A stretch of DNA of 64,000 bases from an uncultured Dehalococcoidia bacterium (GCA_958295515.1 CATQGW010000005.1:248001-312000); one strand, 5' to 3'; positions 26,128 to 34,953 are shown, numbered from the stretch's first letter. Notes: generated from the letters alone by a model not told the origin. A program made the numbers and translations.

Positions 26128-26156
26128 AGATTCCCGTTCGGGGACGGGAATGACGG
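26128..26156 (-). repeat. REP-like palindrome, family A (single, reverse orientation)
   Basis: ATTCCCGT-tcgggg-ACGGGAAT (26130-26151) followed by GACGG, the reverse orientation of the CCGTCATTCCCGC...GCGGGAAT element of the 31-kb array. It lies between convergent genes, and a second short GC hairpin follows. Confidence 0.7.
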
Positions 26157-26180
26157 ATATCGGAGCGGGGTGCCGCCCCG

Positions 26181-26987
26181 TCACCGACCCGCCAACACCG
26201 CAATCTGAATAAACTGAAACAGCGCCTCAGCGTCCTGCGACCACCGCCGCCAACCCTCCGAGAGCTCATCCAGCTCCGCTTGCCCCGCCAGCCCATACTC
26301 CAACGCCTGCGCCGCCACCGCCGAGTGCAAAATGCGCTGCGACCACGCCTCGCCCCAAATGCGCGCCTCCTCCCCCTCCAGCAACACCACATTCGGCTGC
26401 GCCTCAAGCCGCTCGAAGCCCGCCGCCCGCACCCACGACGGCAGGCAGCGCCCCGCATCCGGCTCCGCCCCGTTCGCGTACGCCACCGCGTGATACAACG
26501 CATTCCAACGCTCAAACTCCGCAAACTTCGGATACGGCTGCATCGTCGCATAGTCCGCATCGCGCACCCCCAACAGCCCGTCCGGGCGCAGCACCCGCCG
26601 CATCTCACGCAGCGCATCAACCGGAGCCGACAGATGCTGAAGCAGCTGGTTGGCGTAAACCACATCGAAGCTCGCATCGGCGTAGTCCAGCGCATAGACA
26701 TCCCCCTGCACGAACTCCAGATTGCCAACGCCCGCCTCCTCCGCATGCTCCCGCGCCGAGACCAGCACATCGGCGGCGGCGTCGAGACCCGTCGTCAACC
26801 CCGGCGCGACCGCCCGCGCCAGCCCACTCGTCACCGTCCCCGGCCCGCAGCCCACATCCAGCACTCGCTGCCCGACCCGCAGCCGCGGCAGCAGAAACCA
26901 CGCCTCCACATCCGCCCGACGCCGCGCGTGCTGCGCCACCACCGACGGATGGTGCCCGTGCGTATAGCGCTCGCGCCGCTCAGCCAT
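26181..26987 (-). CDS. Class I SAM-dependent methyltransferase
   Basis: 268 residues. Motif I VLDVGCGPGTVTSGLA, motif II acid in TTGLDAAADVL, GDVYALDYADASFDVVYANQLLQHL (motif post-I to II), and EMRRVLRPDGLLGVRDADY (motif III) define a UbiE/Methyltransf_11-type enzyme. The C-terminal third is helical. ATG 26987 overlaps the stop of the upstream DUF4202 gene (ATGGCTGA), so I prefer it to 27011. Methyl acceptor unknown, probably a small molecule. Confidence 0.85.
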   Translation of the reverse strand: MAERRERYTHGHHPSVVAQHARRRADVEAWFLLPRLRVGQRVLDVGCGPGTVTSGLARAVAPGLTTGLDAAADVLVSAREHAEEAGVGNLEFVQGDVYALDYADASFDVVYANQLLQHLSAPVDALREMRRVLRPDGLLGVRDADYATMQPYPKFAEFERWNALYHAVAYANGAEPDAGRCLPSWVRAAGFERLEAQPNVVLLEGEEARIWGEAWSQRILHSAVAAQALEYGLAGQAELDELSEGWRRWSQDAEALFQFIQIAVLAGR

Positions 26988-27606
26988 CAGCCGCCGCTTC
27001 AAAGTCGGCAATCATGCGCCCCAGCGCCTCGCGCGACGCCGCGTTGAGCTCCAACTCGCGCAACGCCTGACGCCCCGCCGCGCTCATCTTGCGCCACGTG
27101 CGCCCGACCACCCGCCGCTGCTGCCGCTCGTCGAGCTCCGCCAGCGTCGGCGTCAGCTGCGTATCGAAGAACACCAGTGACAGCGCATCCTCCAGCGTCT
27201 GCGCCTCCTCATCCCCCTGCCCCAGCAGCGGCTCCTTCGCAATCAGCGCGTAGACCCGCTCCACCTCCTCGCGTCGATAGCCCTGACCCTCGAGAATCGC
27301 CGCCGCCAGCTCCGCGTGGACATGGTGCAGCGCGCGCCGCCAGCGCAGATACCCGCCGCGTCCCGCCGGGAAACTGTCCCGCGGCACCATCCAGCGCCGC
27401 ACATGGTGCGCCCGCGCCGCCAGCAACAGCGTCTCCGACGCCTCAGGCCGCAGCCGCAGCACCCAATCCGTCATCATCTCCGCGTGCGTCTGCTCCTTGG
27501 GCAGCGCCCGCCCATCCACCACCAACACAAACGGATCCCCCACATTCGCCGCATCAATCGCCGCAATCGCCGCCCCATACCGCCCAGCGTCCTCAATCTG
27601 CGTCAT
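26980..27606 (-). CDS. DUF4202 family protein
   Basis: 208 residues matching the DUF4202 pattern: FVLVVDGRALPKEQTHAEMM, then LRLRPEASETLLLAARAHHVRRWMVPRDSFP, GGYLRWRRALHHVHAELA and LEDALSLVFF. The paired His and acidic residues suggest an HD-like helical metal site, but no function is established for the family. ATG 27606 is chosen over GTG 27612 because GGAGG is nine bases upstream. Coupled to the methyltransferase. Confidence 0.85.
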   Translation of the reverse strand: MTQIEDAGRYGAAIAAIDAANVGDPFVLVVDGRALPKEQTHAEMMTDWVLRLRPEASETLLLAARAHHVRRWMVPRDSFPAGRGGYLRWRRALHHVHAELAAAILEGQGYRREEVERVYALIAKEPLLGQGDEEAQTLEDALSLVFFDTQLTPTLAELDERQQRRVVGRTWRKMSAAGRQALRELELNAASREALGRMIADFEAAADG

Positions 27607-27649
27607 TCGCACGGCCCTCCGCCTTCAGGCGCATCATACGGCGCGGCAC

Positions 27650-28951
27650 TCATTCGCGATCGATGCGCGTCGCTGCCTCCGCGCGAAGCAGCAGCGACTC
27701 CAGCTGCCACAGCAGGGCTGGCGGCAGCACAGGCGCGTCATGCGCTTGCGGAGACAAGTCCACCCGCTTACTGCATCTGTAGCCCGACTGTGGATCGGGT
27801 TCGCCGGCGATGGCATTGTAGAGTCTGTCGGCGACGCGCTGACCACCGGCCCAGAATGAGACGCCGAGCGCTCCGTAGGGGACGTAGATTCGATAATCGC
27901 CGCCAGGTTCAGCATACGCCCTGGCAAGGACCGTGCGGCCGCTGCGAGCTTCGAACCATATTGCTGCATCGGATGGTGTATCATCGATGATCGCCGCACC
28001 GACGATTCCATGGAATGCGTACGGCTGCGTGTCAATGTGATCCAGTTGCACCATGTGTGCGCCCCCTGACGGCAAGGCGTCGTAGCGGCGCACCCAATCT
28101 GGCCGCAGTCGAGCATCTTTGACGACCAGTCTGATACCTTTCGTACCTGAAGGCGTGTACAAAGTCCAGCTGCCATCGGGCAGGACTGTAACTGTATGTT
28201 CCCATCCATCCTCGTTCATGCCGACGACTTTCAATGTCCCGACTTGCCTACCGAAGCACAGCGAGCTGAGGTCCAAGACATCGCCAGGGGGACCGTAGAA
28301 TTGAAACGGTGAGCCTTCAGGATCGCCTGCGTGCAGCGTCATCCAGAAGGGAGCATCTGCGGGGTCGAAGGAGTAAGGCTCACTGAGGACGGGAAAGCCG
28401 TTGATTGTATACGAGATGTTATTGGCGTGGGGCGGAATCGGTACGTCCCAACCATCCTCGCCCAACCGGCCGCGGCGCCACGACTCACCATCTCGCCACT
28501 CTCGGATCATGGCGTCATCTGAGAGCGGCTCACCGAACAGTGTAATATCCTCGCGACGGGCATGAAAGTAGACGAATCGGGGCTTCGGGTCCGTCTCAAC
28601 GCCTACATCGAGCTGCAACTTCCATTTGGCGCCCGGCGGCGCATAGTCAAAGGGGCCACCAGGTACTCGGAAGCCGTCCACGAACAGATGAATGTTTCTC
28701 CAGTTTGGCAGCAGCGATAGCTGCCAGGAACCGTCTGATTGAACTCGGTGGTTGGCCACGATCTCCATTCCGTCGTTGCCAACGCCAACAAAGATGAGTG
28801 TGCCGGGCGGGGCGGGTTTGCCGTTGATTGTGATTGAGCCTGACGGTCCGTAGAAAGTGACAGGCTCATCCGACGACTGCGCCAAAGCGCCCGCGCCGAG
28901 CGACGCCAGTGCGGTACATGCCAGAACAGCAATGACGAATAACGCTCGCAT
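27650..28951 (-). CDS. Secreted protein with repeated FYGPxG beta modules
   Basis: About 433 residues with a clear signal peptide (MRALFVIAVLACTALASLGAGALAQ). The mature protein repeats the phrase FYGPSGSITINGKPAPPGT / FYGPPGDVLDLSSLCFGRQ with following DGSWxL strands (QSDGSWQLSLLP, LPDGSWTLYTP). This suggests several carboxypeptidase-regulatory-like or Ig-like modules of about 90-110 residues. No enzyme motif. Probably a cell-surface structural or adhesive protein. Local base composition is lower in GC than in neighbouring genes, as for other secreted proteins here. Confidence 0.6.
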   Translation of the reverse strand: MRALFVIAVLACTALASLGAGALAQSSDEPVTFYGPSGSITINGKPAPPGTLIFVGVGNDGMEIVANHRVQSDGSWQLSLLPNWRNIHLFVDGFRVPGGPFDYAPPGAKWKLQLDVGVETDPKPRFVYFHARREDITLFGEPLSDDAMIREWRDGESWRRGRLGEDGWDVPIPPHANNISYTINGFPVLSEPYSFDPADAPFWMTLHAGDPEGSPFQFYGPPGDVLDLSSLCFGRQVGTLKVVGMNEDGWEHTVTVLPDGSWTLYTPSGTKGIRLVVKDARLRPDWVRRYDALPSGGAHMVQLDHIDTQPYAFHGIVGAAIIDDTPSDAAIWFEARSGRTVLARAYAEPGGDYRIYVPYGALGVSFWAGGQRVADRLYNAIAGEPDPQSGYRCSKRVDLSPQAHDAPVLPPALLWQLESLLLRAEAATRIDRE

Positions 28952-29004
28952 GCCGCGCCCCACAGCTATCCACCCTCAACAAACGACGCAACCGAGATCA
29001 AGTC

Positions 29005-29880
29005 TCACGCCCCCACCTGCGGATACCGCCCCACAAAATCCCCAACCAGATCAACAGCGCGCCGAAACTCCACATTCGGATGCCGCTGAATATGATCCAG
29101 CAACCGATCCAGCATCCGCAGCCGCCCCGGACGTCCAATGATGTACGGATGCATCGTCAGCGTAAAGACCCCGCCACGGCTGTAAAGCTCATCAAAGGCA
29201 TCACGCCACGCCGCATAAACATGCTCCGGCGCCGCCATCAGCCGCCGCCCATCCGTCGGAGCGAAGACAAAATACGGATAGTCGTCCAGCGCCCAATGAA
29301 TCGGCAGCTCCACCAAACCCTCGGCAGCCCAATACGGCGCATCCCCGCCCATCAGACTCGAGTCATAGCGAAAACCCCGCTCGCGCAGCAGCCGCAGCGA
29401 GTCCGCGCTCAGCTCCCACGACGGCGACCGATATCCCGTCGGCCGCTCCCCGACAATCCCCCGCAGAATCTCCGAGCCCCGATCAAGCACCTCCGCCTCC
29501 TGCTCCGCCGACAGCGAAGCCGGCGGCTCATGCAGGTAGCCGTGATGACCGATCTCGTGCCCCGCCGCCGCGATCCGCTCCACCACCGACGGATTGCCCT
29601 CCGCAATCCAGCCGGGCACGTAGAACGACGCCGGCACCGCACGCTCCACCAGCAGCGCGAGAATGTGCGGCACCGCCACCGACGGCCCGTAGTCCCCGAA
29701 CGAGCGCGCCGACGGGCGCTGCTCAATCCCCGGATCGCGGTTGATCATCCCCGACGCGCCGTCCACATCGAAGGAAATCACCACGACGCACTCGTTGGCG
29801 TCGCGCGCAGCCTGGAGCGCCGCGCCGCAGCCCGGGCAGTAACGGTCGTTCGCCGACCAGCCGCAGAACGCGCAGGCCAT
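29005..29880 (-). CDS. Zinc-ribbon polysaccharide deacetylase (NodB/PuuE-like)
   Basis: 291 residues. An N-terminal zinc ribbon (CAFCGWSANDRYCPGCG) is fused to a NodB-homology domain: ISFDVDG (catalytic Asp pair), EIGHHGYLHE (metal His), PTGYRSPSWE and FTLTMHPYIIG. The DVDG...HHGYLHE style is that of PuuE/allantoinase-like and peptidoglycan-type deacetylases. No signal peptide, so it should act in the cytoplasm on a small or soluble amide. The stop-to-start gap to the dehydrogenase upstream is four bases, so the two form an operon. Confidence 0.85.
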   Translation of the reverse strand: MACAFCGWSANDRYCPGCGAALQAARDANECVVVISFDVDGASGMINRDPGIEQRPSARSFGDYGPSVAVPHILALLVERAVPASFYVPGWIAEGNPSVVERIAAAGHEIGHHGYLHEPPASLSAEQEAEVLDRGSEILRGIVGERPTGYRSPSWELSADSLRLLRERGFRYDSSLMGGDAPYWAAEGLVELPIHWALDDYPYFVFAPTDGRRLMAAPEHVYAAWRDAFDELYSRGGVFTLTMHPYIIGRPGRLRMLDRLLDHIQRHPNVEFRRAVDLVGDFVGRYPQVGA

Positions 29881-29884
29881 CTCC

Positions 29885-30928
29885 TTAGGAGAAGTCCGTG
29901 ATCGTCGTGAAGCCCATCGTCTGGAACGTGGTCATCGAGTCGACCACCGCCGGCACGTCGTTAATGCTGATCCGTTCGCCGATGATCGTCTCCGGGTGCA
30001 GCTTGCCCGAAGCGACCATGTTCAGCATCGCCGGGTAGTTCTGGTTCGGCAGCCCGAGCGAGCCGCGGAACTCGATCTCGCTCATCGTGATCACGTCAAT
30101 CGGCAAGCCCACCTCGCCCGCCTCCGCCGCCGAGGTGATGCCAATCTGCACATGCACCCCGCCCTTGCGCAGCGAGTTGACCGAGTTCAGCATCGTCGCT
30201 TCGATGCCCAGCGCGTCAACCGACACCTGCGCCCCGCCGGAGGTGATCTCCTTCACCCGCTCCGGCACATCGCCGTCGCTGGCGTTGATCGTCTCCACCG
30301 CCCCCTCGCTGCGCGCCTTCGAGAGCTTCGCCTCGTCCAAATCCACCGCCACCACCTGCGCGCCGAGCGCCGCCGCGACCTGCACCGCCGACAGCCCAAT
30401 CCCGCCGCAGCCGTTCACCACCACCCAGTCGCCGCCCCGCACGCTGCCCCGATCAGCCACCCCGTGGTAGCTGGTCATGAAGCGACAGCCCATCGCCGCG
30501 CCCGCCTCGAACGAAATGTTGTCCGGCAGCGGAATCGCGTTGAAATCGGCGTTCGAGATCACCGCCTTCTGCGCAAACCCGCCCGCGAACGCCGCGTTGT
30601 TGTCGCAGATATTCGGGAAGCCCCGGCGGCACAGCTCGCAGTTCCCGCAGCCGTTGTGGAACGGCGTCAGCACCCGCATACCCGGGCGGATGTGCTGCAC
30701 CTCCGAGCCGACCTGCTCGACCGTCCCCGACCATTCGTGGCCGAGCACCGCCGGCATCGGAATCTGGAAGCCCACCCACGAAAGGTCGCCCTGCCAGAGA
30801 TGCCAGTCGCTGCGGCACACACCGCAGGCCTCCACCCGCACCAACGCATCGCGCGGCCCACACTGCGGATCCGCAAACTCCCGCACCACCAGCGGCGCCC
30901 GCACCGCCTCCATCACCACTGCTTTCAC
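29885..30928 (-). CDS. Zinc-dependent alcohol dehydrogenase (MDR family)
   Basis: 347 residues. Catalytic zinc ligands CGVCRSD and GHEWSG, the structural zinc cluster CGNCELCRRGFPNIC (four Cys), and the Rossmann motif GCGGIGLSAVQVAAALGAQVVAVDLD with a C-terminal Asp favouring NAD(H). Start at GTG 30928 because GGAGAGGAG is well placed; an upstream ATG would add 14 unrelated residues. Probably oxidises an alcohol for the CoA-linked catabolism seen around it; substrate unknown. Confidence 0.9.
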   Translation of the reverse strand: MKAVVMEAVRAPLVVREFADPQCGPRDALVRVEACGVCRSDWHLWQGDLSWVGFQIPMPAVLGHEWSGTVEQVGSEVQHIRPGMRVLTPFHNGCGNCELCRRGFPNICDNNAAFAGGFAQKAVISNADFNAIPLPDNISFEAGAAMGCRFMTSYHGVADRGSVRGGDWVVVNGCGGIGLSAVQVAAALGAQVVAVDLDEAKLSKARSEGAVETINASDGDVPERVKEITSGGAQVSVDALGIEATMLNSVNSLRKGGVHVQIGITSAAEAGEVGLPIDVITMSEIEFRGSLGLPNQNYPAMLNMVASGKLHPETIIGERISINDVPAVVDSMTTFQTMGFTTITDFS

Positions 30929-31095
30929 GGCAAACTCCTCTCCAGGCCCCTCACAGGGCAACCAAATCACGATGCGCCAAGTCTAACCATTCCAAAAAGT
31001 CCCGGAGCAGCCCGCCGGCTTCAAGCACAGCCGTCTAGCCAATTTCGCCCTACCCCCACTCGCCAACTCCACCACTCCTACCCCCTTTCCCTCCG

Positions 31096-31479
31096 TCATT
31101 CCCGCGCAAGCGGGAATCTCCACCGCACAACCGCCCATCTCCCTTTCCCGCCATTCCCGCGCAAGCGGGAATCTCCACCGCACAACCTCCCACCTCCCTC
31201 TCCCGTCATTCCCGCGCAAGCGGGAATCTCCCTCGCGCAACCCCCCACCTCCCTCTCCCGTCATTCCCGCGCAAGCGGGAATCCCCCCCGCACAACCTCC
31301 CACCTCCCCTTCCCGTCATTCCCGCGCAAGCGGGAATCCCCCCCGCACAACCTCCCACCTCCCCTTCCCGTCATTCCCGCGCAAGCGGGAATCCCCCCCG
31401 CACAACCTCCCACCTCCCTTTCCCGTCATTCCCGCGCAAGCGGGAATCTCCCCCGCACAACCGCCCAAGCCCCTTCCCG
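31096..31479 (+). repeat. REP-like array, family A: seven 55-bp tandem units
   Basis: Seven consecutive copies of a 55-bp unit. Each starts CGTCATTCCCGC-gcaa-GCGGGAAT (8-bp perfect arms), followed by a conserved C-rich linker (CGCACAACCTCCCACCTCCC). The TCATT starts at 31206, 31261, 31316, 31371 and 31426 show exact 55-bp spacing. Linkers vary at few positions and no unique spacers are present. It lies between two minus-strand genes, in a 607-bp gap (30929-31535) with no other coding signal. Confidence 0.9.
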
Positions 31480-31515
31480 TCATACCCGCGCCCCGCCGCG
31501 GGAACCTCCCCGCTC
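31480..31515 (+). repeat. Degenerate family B REP unit ending the 55-bp array
   Basis: After the seven family A units the sequence switches to GTCATACCCGCG-ccccgc-CGCGGGAACC, a degenerate family B element that keeps the palindrome but not the tail. The mixed array shows that both element types insert in the same sites. Confidence 0.6.
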
Positions 31516-31535
31516 ACCTGCACCAACCCCCCAAC

Positions 31536-32324
31536 TCACCCGTGAAACTTCGGCTCCCGCTTCTCCATAAACGCCGCCAGACCCTCCACCGCCTCCGGAC
31601 GGCGCGCCGCGTCCGTGATCGCCCGCGTCTCCGTCTCCATCTGCGACTCCAGCGTGTCGTTGAACGACGCGTGATACAACCGCTTCGCCGCCCCGATCGT
31701 CGAAGTCGGACCCGCCGCCAGCTGCGCCGCCAGACCCGCCGCCGCGCCTTGCAGCTCATCGTCCGGCACCACCCGGTTCAGCATCCCCCACTCCAGCGCC
31801 TCCGCCGCCGACAGCATTCGGTTCGTCATCGAAAGCTCCAGCGAGCGCCGCAGCCCAATCATCCGCGGCAAAAAGTACGTCGAGGAGCCATCCGGCGTCA
31901 GCGCGATCTTCGAGTACGCCATCGTGAACCGCGCCGACTCCGCGGCCAGCGCCAGATCCCCGATCAGCGCCAGGCTGAAGCCCGCACCCGCCGCAGTCCC
32001 GTTGATCGCGCAGATCAGCGGCGCCTCCATCCGCGCAAAGCGCGAAATCGCCGCGTGCAGGTACGTCGTCAGCACCTTGATCTCCGTCGCCATCCCCGGC
32101 CCCGCCGGCGGCAGCGCCTTCAAATCCGCACCCGCGCAGAACATCCGACCCGTGCCCGTCAGCACCACGCAGCGCACATCCGGATCGTCGTCGCAGCGGA
32201 TCGACGCGTCCATCAACTCCTCGCCCATCTGCATCGTCAGCGCGTTCGCCGCCTCCGGCCGGTTGAAGGCGATCGTCGCCACCCCATCCTCGAGCTCCCA
32301 GACAAGCGTTTCGTACTCGGGCAT
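31536..32324 (-). CDS. Enoyl-CoA hydratase/isomerase (crotonase family)
   Basis: 262 residues. Crotonase fold with oxyanion-hole strands FCAGADLKAL and GTAAGAGFSLALIGDLALAAESARF, the latter being the family GxxxGgGxxlaLacD signature. The position normally holding Glu164 reads ALTPDGSSTYFLPR, with Asp as in PaaG-type isomerase/hydratases. Acts on enoyl-CoA esters in beta-oxidation or phenylacetate-type routes. Solitary; divergent from the dienelactone hydrolase gene. Confidence 0.9.
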   Translation of the reverse strand: MPEYETLVWELEDGVATIAFNRPEAANALTMQMGEELMDASIRCDDDPDVRCVVLTGTGRMFCAGADLKALPPAGPGMATEIKVLTTYLHAAISRFARMEAPLICAINGTAAGAGFSLALIGDLALAAESARFTMAYSKIALTPDGSSTYFLPRMIGLRRSLELSMTNRMLSAAEALEWGMLNRVVPDDELQGAAAGLAAQLAAGPTSTIGAAKRLYHASFNDTLESQMETETRAITDAARRPEAVEGLAAFMEKREPKFHG

Positions 32325-32409
32325 TTCAGCGCTCTCCCACTACGCGGTCCGTCATTGCCAGCCAGTCTACCCCCCGCGCCTATGCTGCCCACCAGCGGAG
32401 GAGACGCCG

Positions 32410-33171
32410 ATGGCCAAGCTCAGCGACGTGCGCGTCCCGGTCGCCGACGGCGCAATGCGCGCCGCCCTCGCCCTGCCCGACGCGCCCGAAGCCGGCGCGC
32501 CCGGACTGCTCGTCCTGCACGAACTCGGCGGACTCAACGACGACATCCGCAGCATCGCCGCACGCTTCGCCGACCACGGCTACGCCGCCCTCGCCCCCGA
32601 CCTCTACTCCGTCGGCCCCCCGCGCCCCATCTGCATCCGCCGCACCATGCGCTCCCTGGACAGCGGCCACGGCCGCGTCTTCGCCGACCTCGAAGCCGCC
32701 CAGCGCTATCTCAGCGCATTGGACGCCGTAGACGACGCCCGCCTGGGCGTCGCCGGCTTCTGCATGGGCGGCTCGTTCGCCATCCTCCACGCCGTCCGAG
32801 CCCCGCTCGGCGCAGCCGCCGTCTTCTACGGGCGAGCCCCGCGCAGCGCCGACGAACTCGACGGCATCTGCCCGGTCGTCGCCGGCTACGGAGGCCGCGA
32901 TCGGCTCTTCGCGCAGCAGCCCGAGCGCTTGCGCCGACAGCTCGAACAGCTCGATGTGCCCCACGACATCGAGGTCTACCCCGAGGCCGGGCACTCCTAC
33001 ATGAACCGCCGCACCGCCCCCGCGCCCATCCAGGCGCTGCTGCGACGCACCCGCATGGCGATCGGCTACAACCACGCGGCGTCCGAGGACAGCTGGCGGC
33101 GAATGCTCGCCTTCTTCGCCGAACACCTGGCCCCGCAACCCATGGAACCCCACACAGGCGGCAAGCGTTAG
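32410..33171 (+). CDS. Dienelactone hydrolase family protein
   Basis: 253 residues of an alpha/beta hydrolase. The nucleophile elbow GFCMGGSF has Cys in place of Ser, as in dienelactone hydrolase; the acid is in YGGRDRLF and the His in AGHSYMN. HELGGLNDDIRSIAARFADHGYAALAPDLY is the typical N-terminal pattern. Family members open dienelactones or hydrolyse small esters; the substrate here is unknown. Start at ATG 32410 with GGAGGAG. Confidence 0.9.
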   Translation: MAKLSDVRVPVADGAMRAALALPDAPEAGAPGLLVLHELGGLNDDIRSIAARFADHGYAALAPDLYSVGPPRPICIRRTMRSLDSGHGRVFADLEAAQRYLSALDAVDDARLGVAGFCMGGSFAILHAVRAPLGAAAVFYGRAPRSADELDGICPVVAGYGGRDRLFAQQPERLRRQLEQLDVPHDIEVYPEAGHSYMNRRTAPAPIQALLRRTRMAIGYNHAASEDSWRRMLAFFAEHLAPQPMEPHTGGKR

Positions 33172-33225
33172 TACATTGCACAATGAGCGGCGCAACCGCG
33201 CCAAGCTCAGAGCAAGGGAGCGATC

Positions 33226-34005
33226 ATGACAATCCACAAACGCACGCGAGTGATCGGCGGGCTCGCCCTGGCATTGCTCGCGCTGATCGCAATCGCCGCC
33301 TGGACCTTGAGCGGCGCGCAGGCGCAGTCGCCCGACGACAAGAGCGCCGCGAAGACCGCCGACGCCGAATCGAAGACCACGATCACCGTGCAGGGCGCGG
33401 CCTCCCGCTCCCTGACCACCGACCAGACCACCATCGAGTTCTCCGTCAGCGCGCTGGCCGAGCGCGCCCAGAGCGCCGTCCGGCAGGCCGAACTCGCCCT
33501 CGACGCCGTCACCACCCGCCTGCGCTGGATGGGCAGCGTCGACCACGAGCAACTCTTCACCCGCAACGTCTCTCTGCGCGAGGAGTTCGACTGGACCGAC
33601 AGCGGCCGCGTCTCCCGCGGCTACCGCTACAACCACAGCCTCAGCCTGCGCGTCGAGGGCACCGACAAGGCCGGCTCAGTGATCGACGCAATCGTCAGCG
33701 CCGGCGAGGGCGCAGTCTCAATCAACAACGTCTCATTCTCCGCCTCAAACCGCGCCGCCACCGAGCGCTCCGTCCTGCTCGCCGCAATCCGCGACGCCCG
33801 CGCCACCGCCGAAGCAATCGCCGCCGAACTCGGCAAAACCATCGTCGACACAATCGACATCTCGATCACAAGCAGCCTGAGCCCCGTCGAATTCGTAGAG
33901 CGGGCAGAAGACGAAACCGAAGCCGAAGCCTCCTTCGCCCCCCAAATCCGCGGCGGCCAAGAAGACGTCCGCGTCTCAGTAACCGCAACCTTCCTCGCCC
34001 GCTAA
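33226..34005 (+). CDS. SIMPL domain (DUF541) exported protein
   Basis: 259 residues. An N-terminal signal or anchor (about 9-33), then a low-complexity Lys/Ala/Asp stretch, then the SIMPL core: TTITVQGAASRSLTTDQTTIEFSV, the RGYRYNHSLSLRVEG strand and SINNVSFSASN, the family signature ...V.V.G.......D.a.v...V. Family members are periplasmic or surface proteins linked to stress and interleukin-receptor-associated kinase M-like nomenclature; molecular role unknown. GGGAG precedes ATG. Confidence 0.85.
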   Translation: MTIHKRTRVIGGLALALLALIAIAAWTLSGAQAQSPDDKSAAKTADAESKTTITVQGAASRSLTTDQTTIEFSVSALAERAQSAVRQAELALDAVTTRLRWMGSVDHEQLFTRNVSLREEFDWTDSGRVSRGYRYNHSLSLRVEGTDKAGSVIDAIVSAGEGAVSINNVSFSASNRAATERSVLLAAIRDARATAEAIAAELGKTIVDTIDISITSSLSPVEFVERAEDETEAEASFAPQIRGGQEDVRVSVTATFLAR

Positions 34006-34014
34006 GCCCCACAC

Positions 34015-34295
34015 ACACCAACCCCCTCCACCACCCCCGCAAAGGATCCCGCCACACCCGCCCCAAAGATCCCGTCACACCCGCGCCCTACGGATCCGTC
34101 ACACCCGTGCCCCATAGATCCGTCATACCCGCGCTCCGCCGCGGGTATCCCGCCGTGACCACCTCCAAGCCCACGCGCCGCCCCACACCCCTCTCCGCCA
34201 CCCCCCCAAAGGATCCCGCCACACGCGCCCCATAGATCCGTCATACCCGCGCTCCGCCGCGGGTATCCCGCTGTGACCACCTCCAAGCCCACGCC
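34015..34295 (+). repeat. REP-like array, family B (two full and several partial units)
   Basis: Two full units CCGTCATACCCGCG-ctccgc-CGCGGGTATCCCGC start near 34119 and 34239 (119-bp period), each followed by TGTGACCACCTCC or GTGACCACCTCC. Partial GATCCCGTCACACCCGC pieces are interspersed. The array fills the gap between convergent genes ending at 34005 and 34304, the classic REP location. Confidence 0.85.
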
Positions 34296-34303
34296 CCACC
34301 CCC

Positions 34304-34807
34304 CTAAGCCCCATCCCCTCCCTCAAAGACCTCCGTCGCAATCAAAATCACAATCGCCCGCTCCCCCTCCTGCGCAATCCGCAGCTCCCCCCGAAACGCC
34401 GGATTGTCCGCATCTCGGAACGAGATGAAATCAACCCCCACCCGACGCGGATCACCCACCACCGACCACGGCGCCGCATCCAGCTGCGAGCGGTACCACG
34501 CATACAGATCATCCGCATGCTCATCAATGCTCTGCCACCCGAAGATCAGCCGCCGGCTGCTCTCCGTATCCGTGAACGCCGACCCCAGCAGCGCCAGCGA
34601 CTCCCGCTCCGGGAAGTTGGGCGGCAGCTCATCAACCGCCCCCTCGATCCGCACATCCGCCGCCGCCGTCCGGTCGTTCTGAATCAGGTAGTTGCGGAAC
34701 AGCCGCTGTGCCGCCAGCCGCTCTTCATCGTCCGAGCGGTCGCACGCCGCCCCCAGCACCCCCAGCAAGACGGCGCAAAGCGCGAGCAGAATGGTCGAGC
34801 GCAGCAT
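34304..34807 (-). CDS. Predicted lipoprotein, unknown function
   Basis: 167 residues with a lipoprotein signal (MLRSTILLALCAVLLGVLGAAC; lipobox LGAAC, Cys about 22). The mature part is an alpha/beta domain with YLIQNDRTAAAD, FGWQSIDEHADDLYAWYRSQL and RAIVILIATEVFEG. The Y...W...L and V.....FI.F patterns resemble small lipoproteins that monitor envelope stress, but no family is certain. tRNA-His lies 29 bp upstream on the same strand. Confidence 0.65.
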   Translation of the reverse strand: MLRSTILLALCAVLLGVLGAACDRSDDEERLAAQRLFRNYLIQNDRTAAADVRIEGAVDELPPNFPERESLALLGSAFTDTESSRRLIFGWQSIDEHADDLYAWYRSQLDAAPWSVVGDPRRVGVDFISFRDADNPAFRGELRIAQEGERAIVILIATEVFEGGDGA

Positions 34808-34836
34808 GCGTTCCGCGGTCTCCTGTGATCAAAAAA

Positions 34837-34914
34837 TGGGGTGGACGGCGGGATTCGAACCCGCGAATACCAGGGCCACAACCTGGCGCCTTAGGCCTCT
34901 AGGCGACGCCCACC
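34837..34914 (-). tRNA. tRNA-His (anticodon GTG)
   Basis: Cloverleaf on the minus strand. Acceptor stem GTGGGCG/CGTCCAC, encoded G at -1 (34914) opposite discriminator C, as tRNA-His requires, anticodon stem CCAGG/CCTGG around loop TTGTGGC (anticodon at 34877-34879), T-arm GCGGG-TTCGAAT-CCCGC and an encoded CCA. Six T residues follow the CCA directly on the transcript strand (A-run at 34831-34836), a possible termination signal. Confidence 0.95.
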
Positions 34915-34953
34915 GCGCAGCAATGATCGTACCACCTGCTCCACACCCCGCAC

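Noticed and set aside
26152-26180. Rho-independent terminator in the convergent gap
   Set aside because: A GC hairpin (GCGGGGTG..CGCCCCGT-like) is present but not followed by a T-run on either strand; the gap is better explained by a REP element.
31096-31515. CRISPR array, suggested by regular 55-bp repetition
   Set aside because: The spacing segments are nearly identical rather than unique, the repeats are long palindromes of REP type, and no cas gene is in the window.
31542-34235. Very long plus-strand frame of Arg/Pro-rich composition opposite the hydratase and through later genes
   Set aside because: It is the kind of open frame expected from extreme GC content; composition is non-protein-like and it crosses two well-supported genes.
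34831-34836. Intrinsic terminator after tRNA-His
   Set aside because: There is a six-T run right after CCA but no separate GC hairpin, so I mention it only within the tRNA entry.
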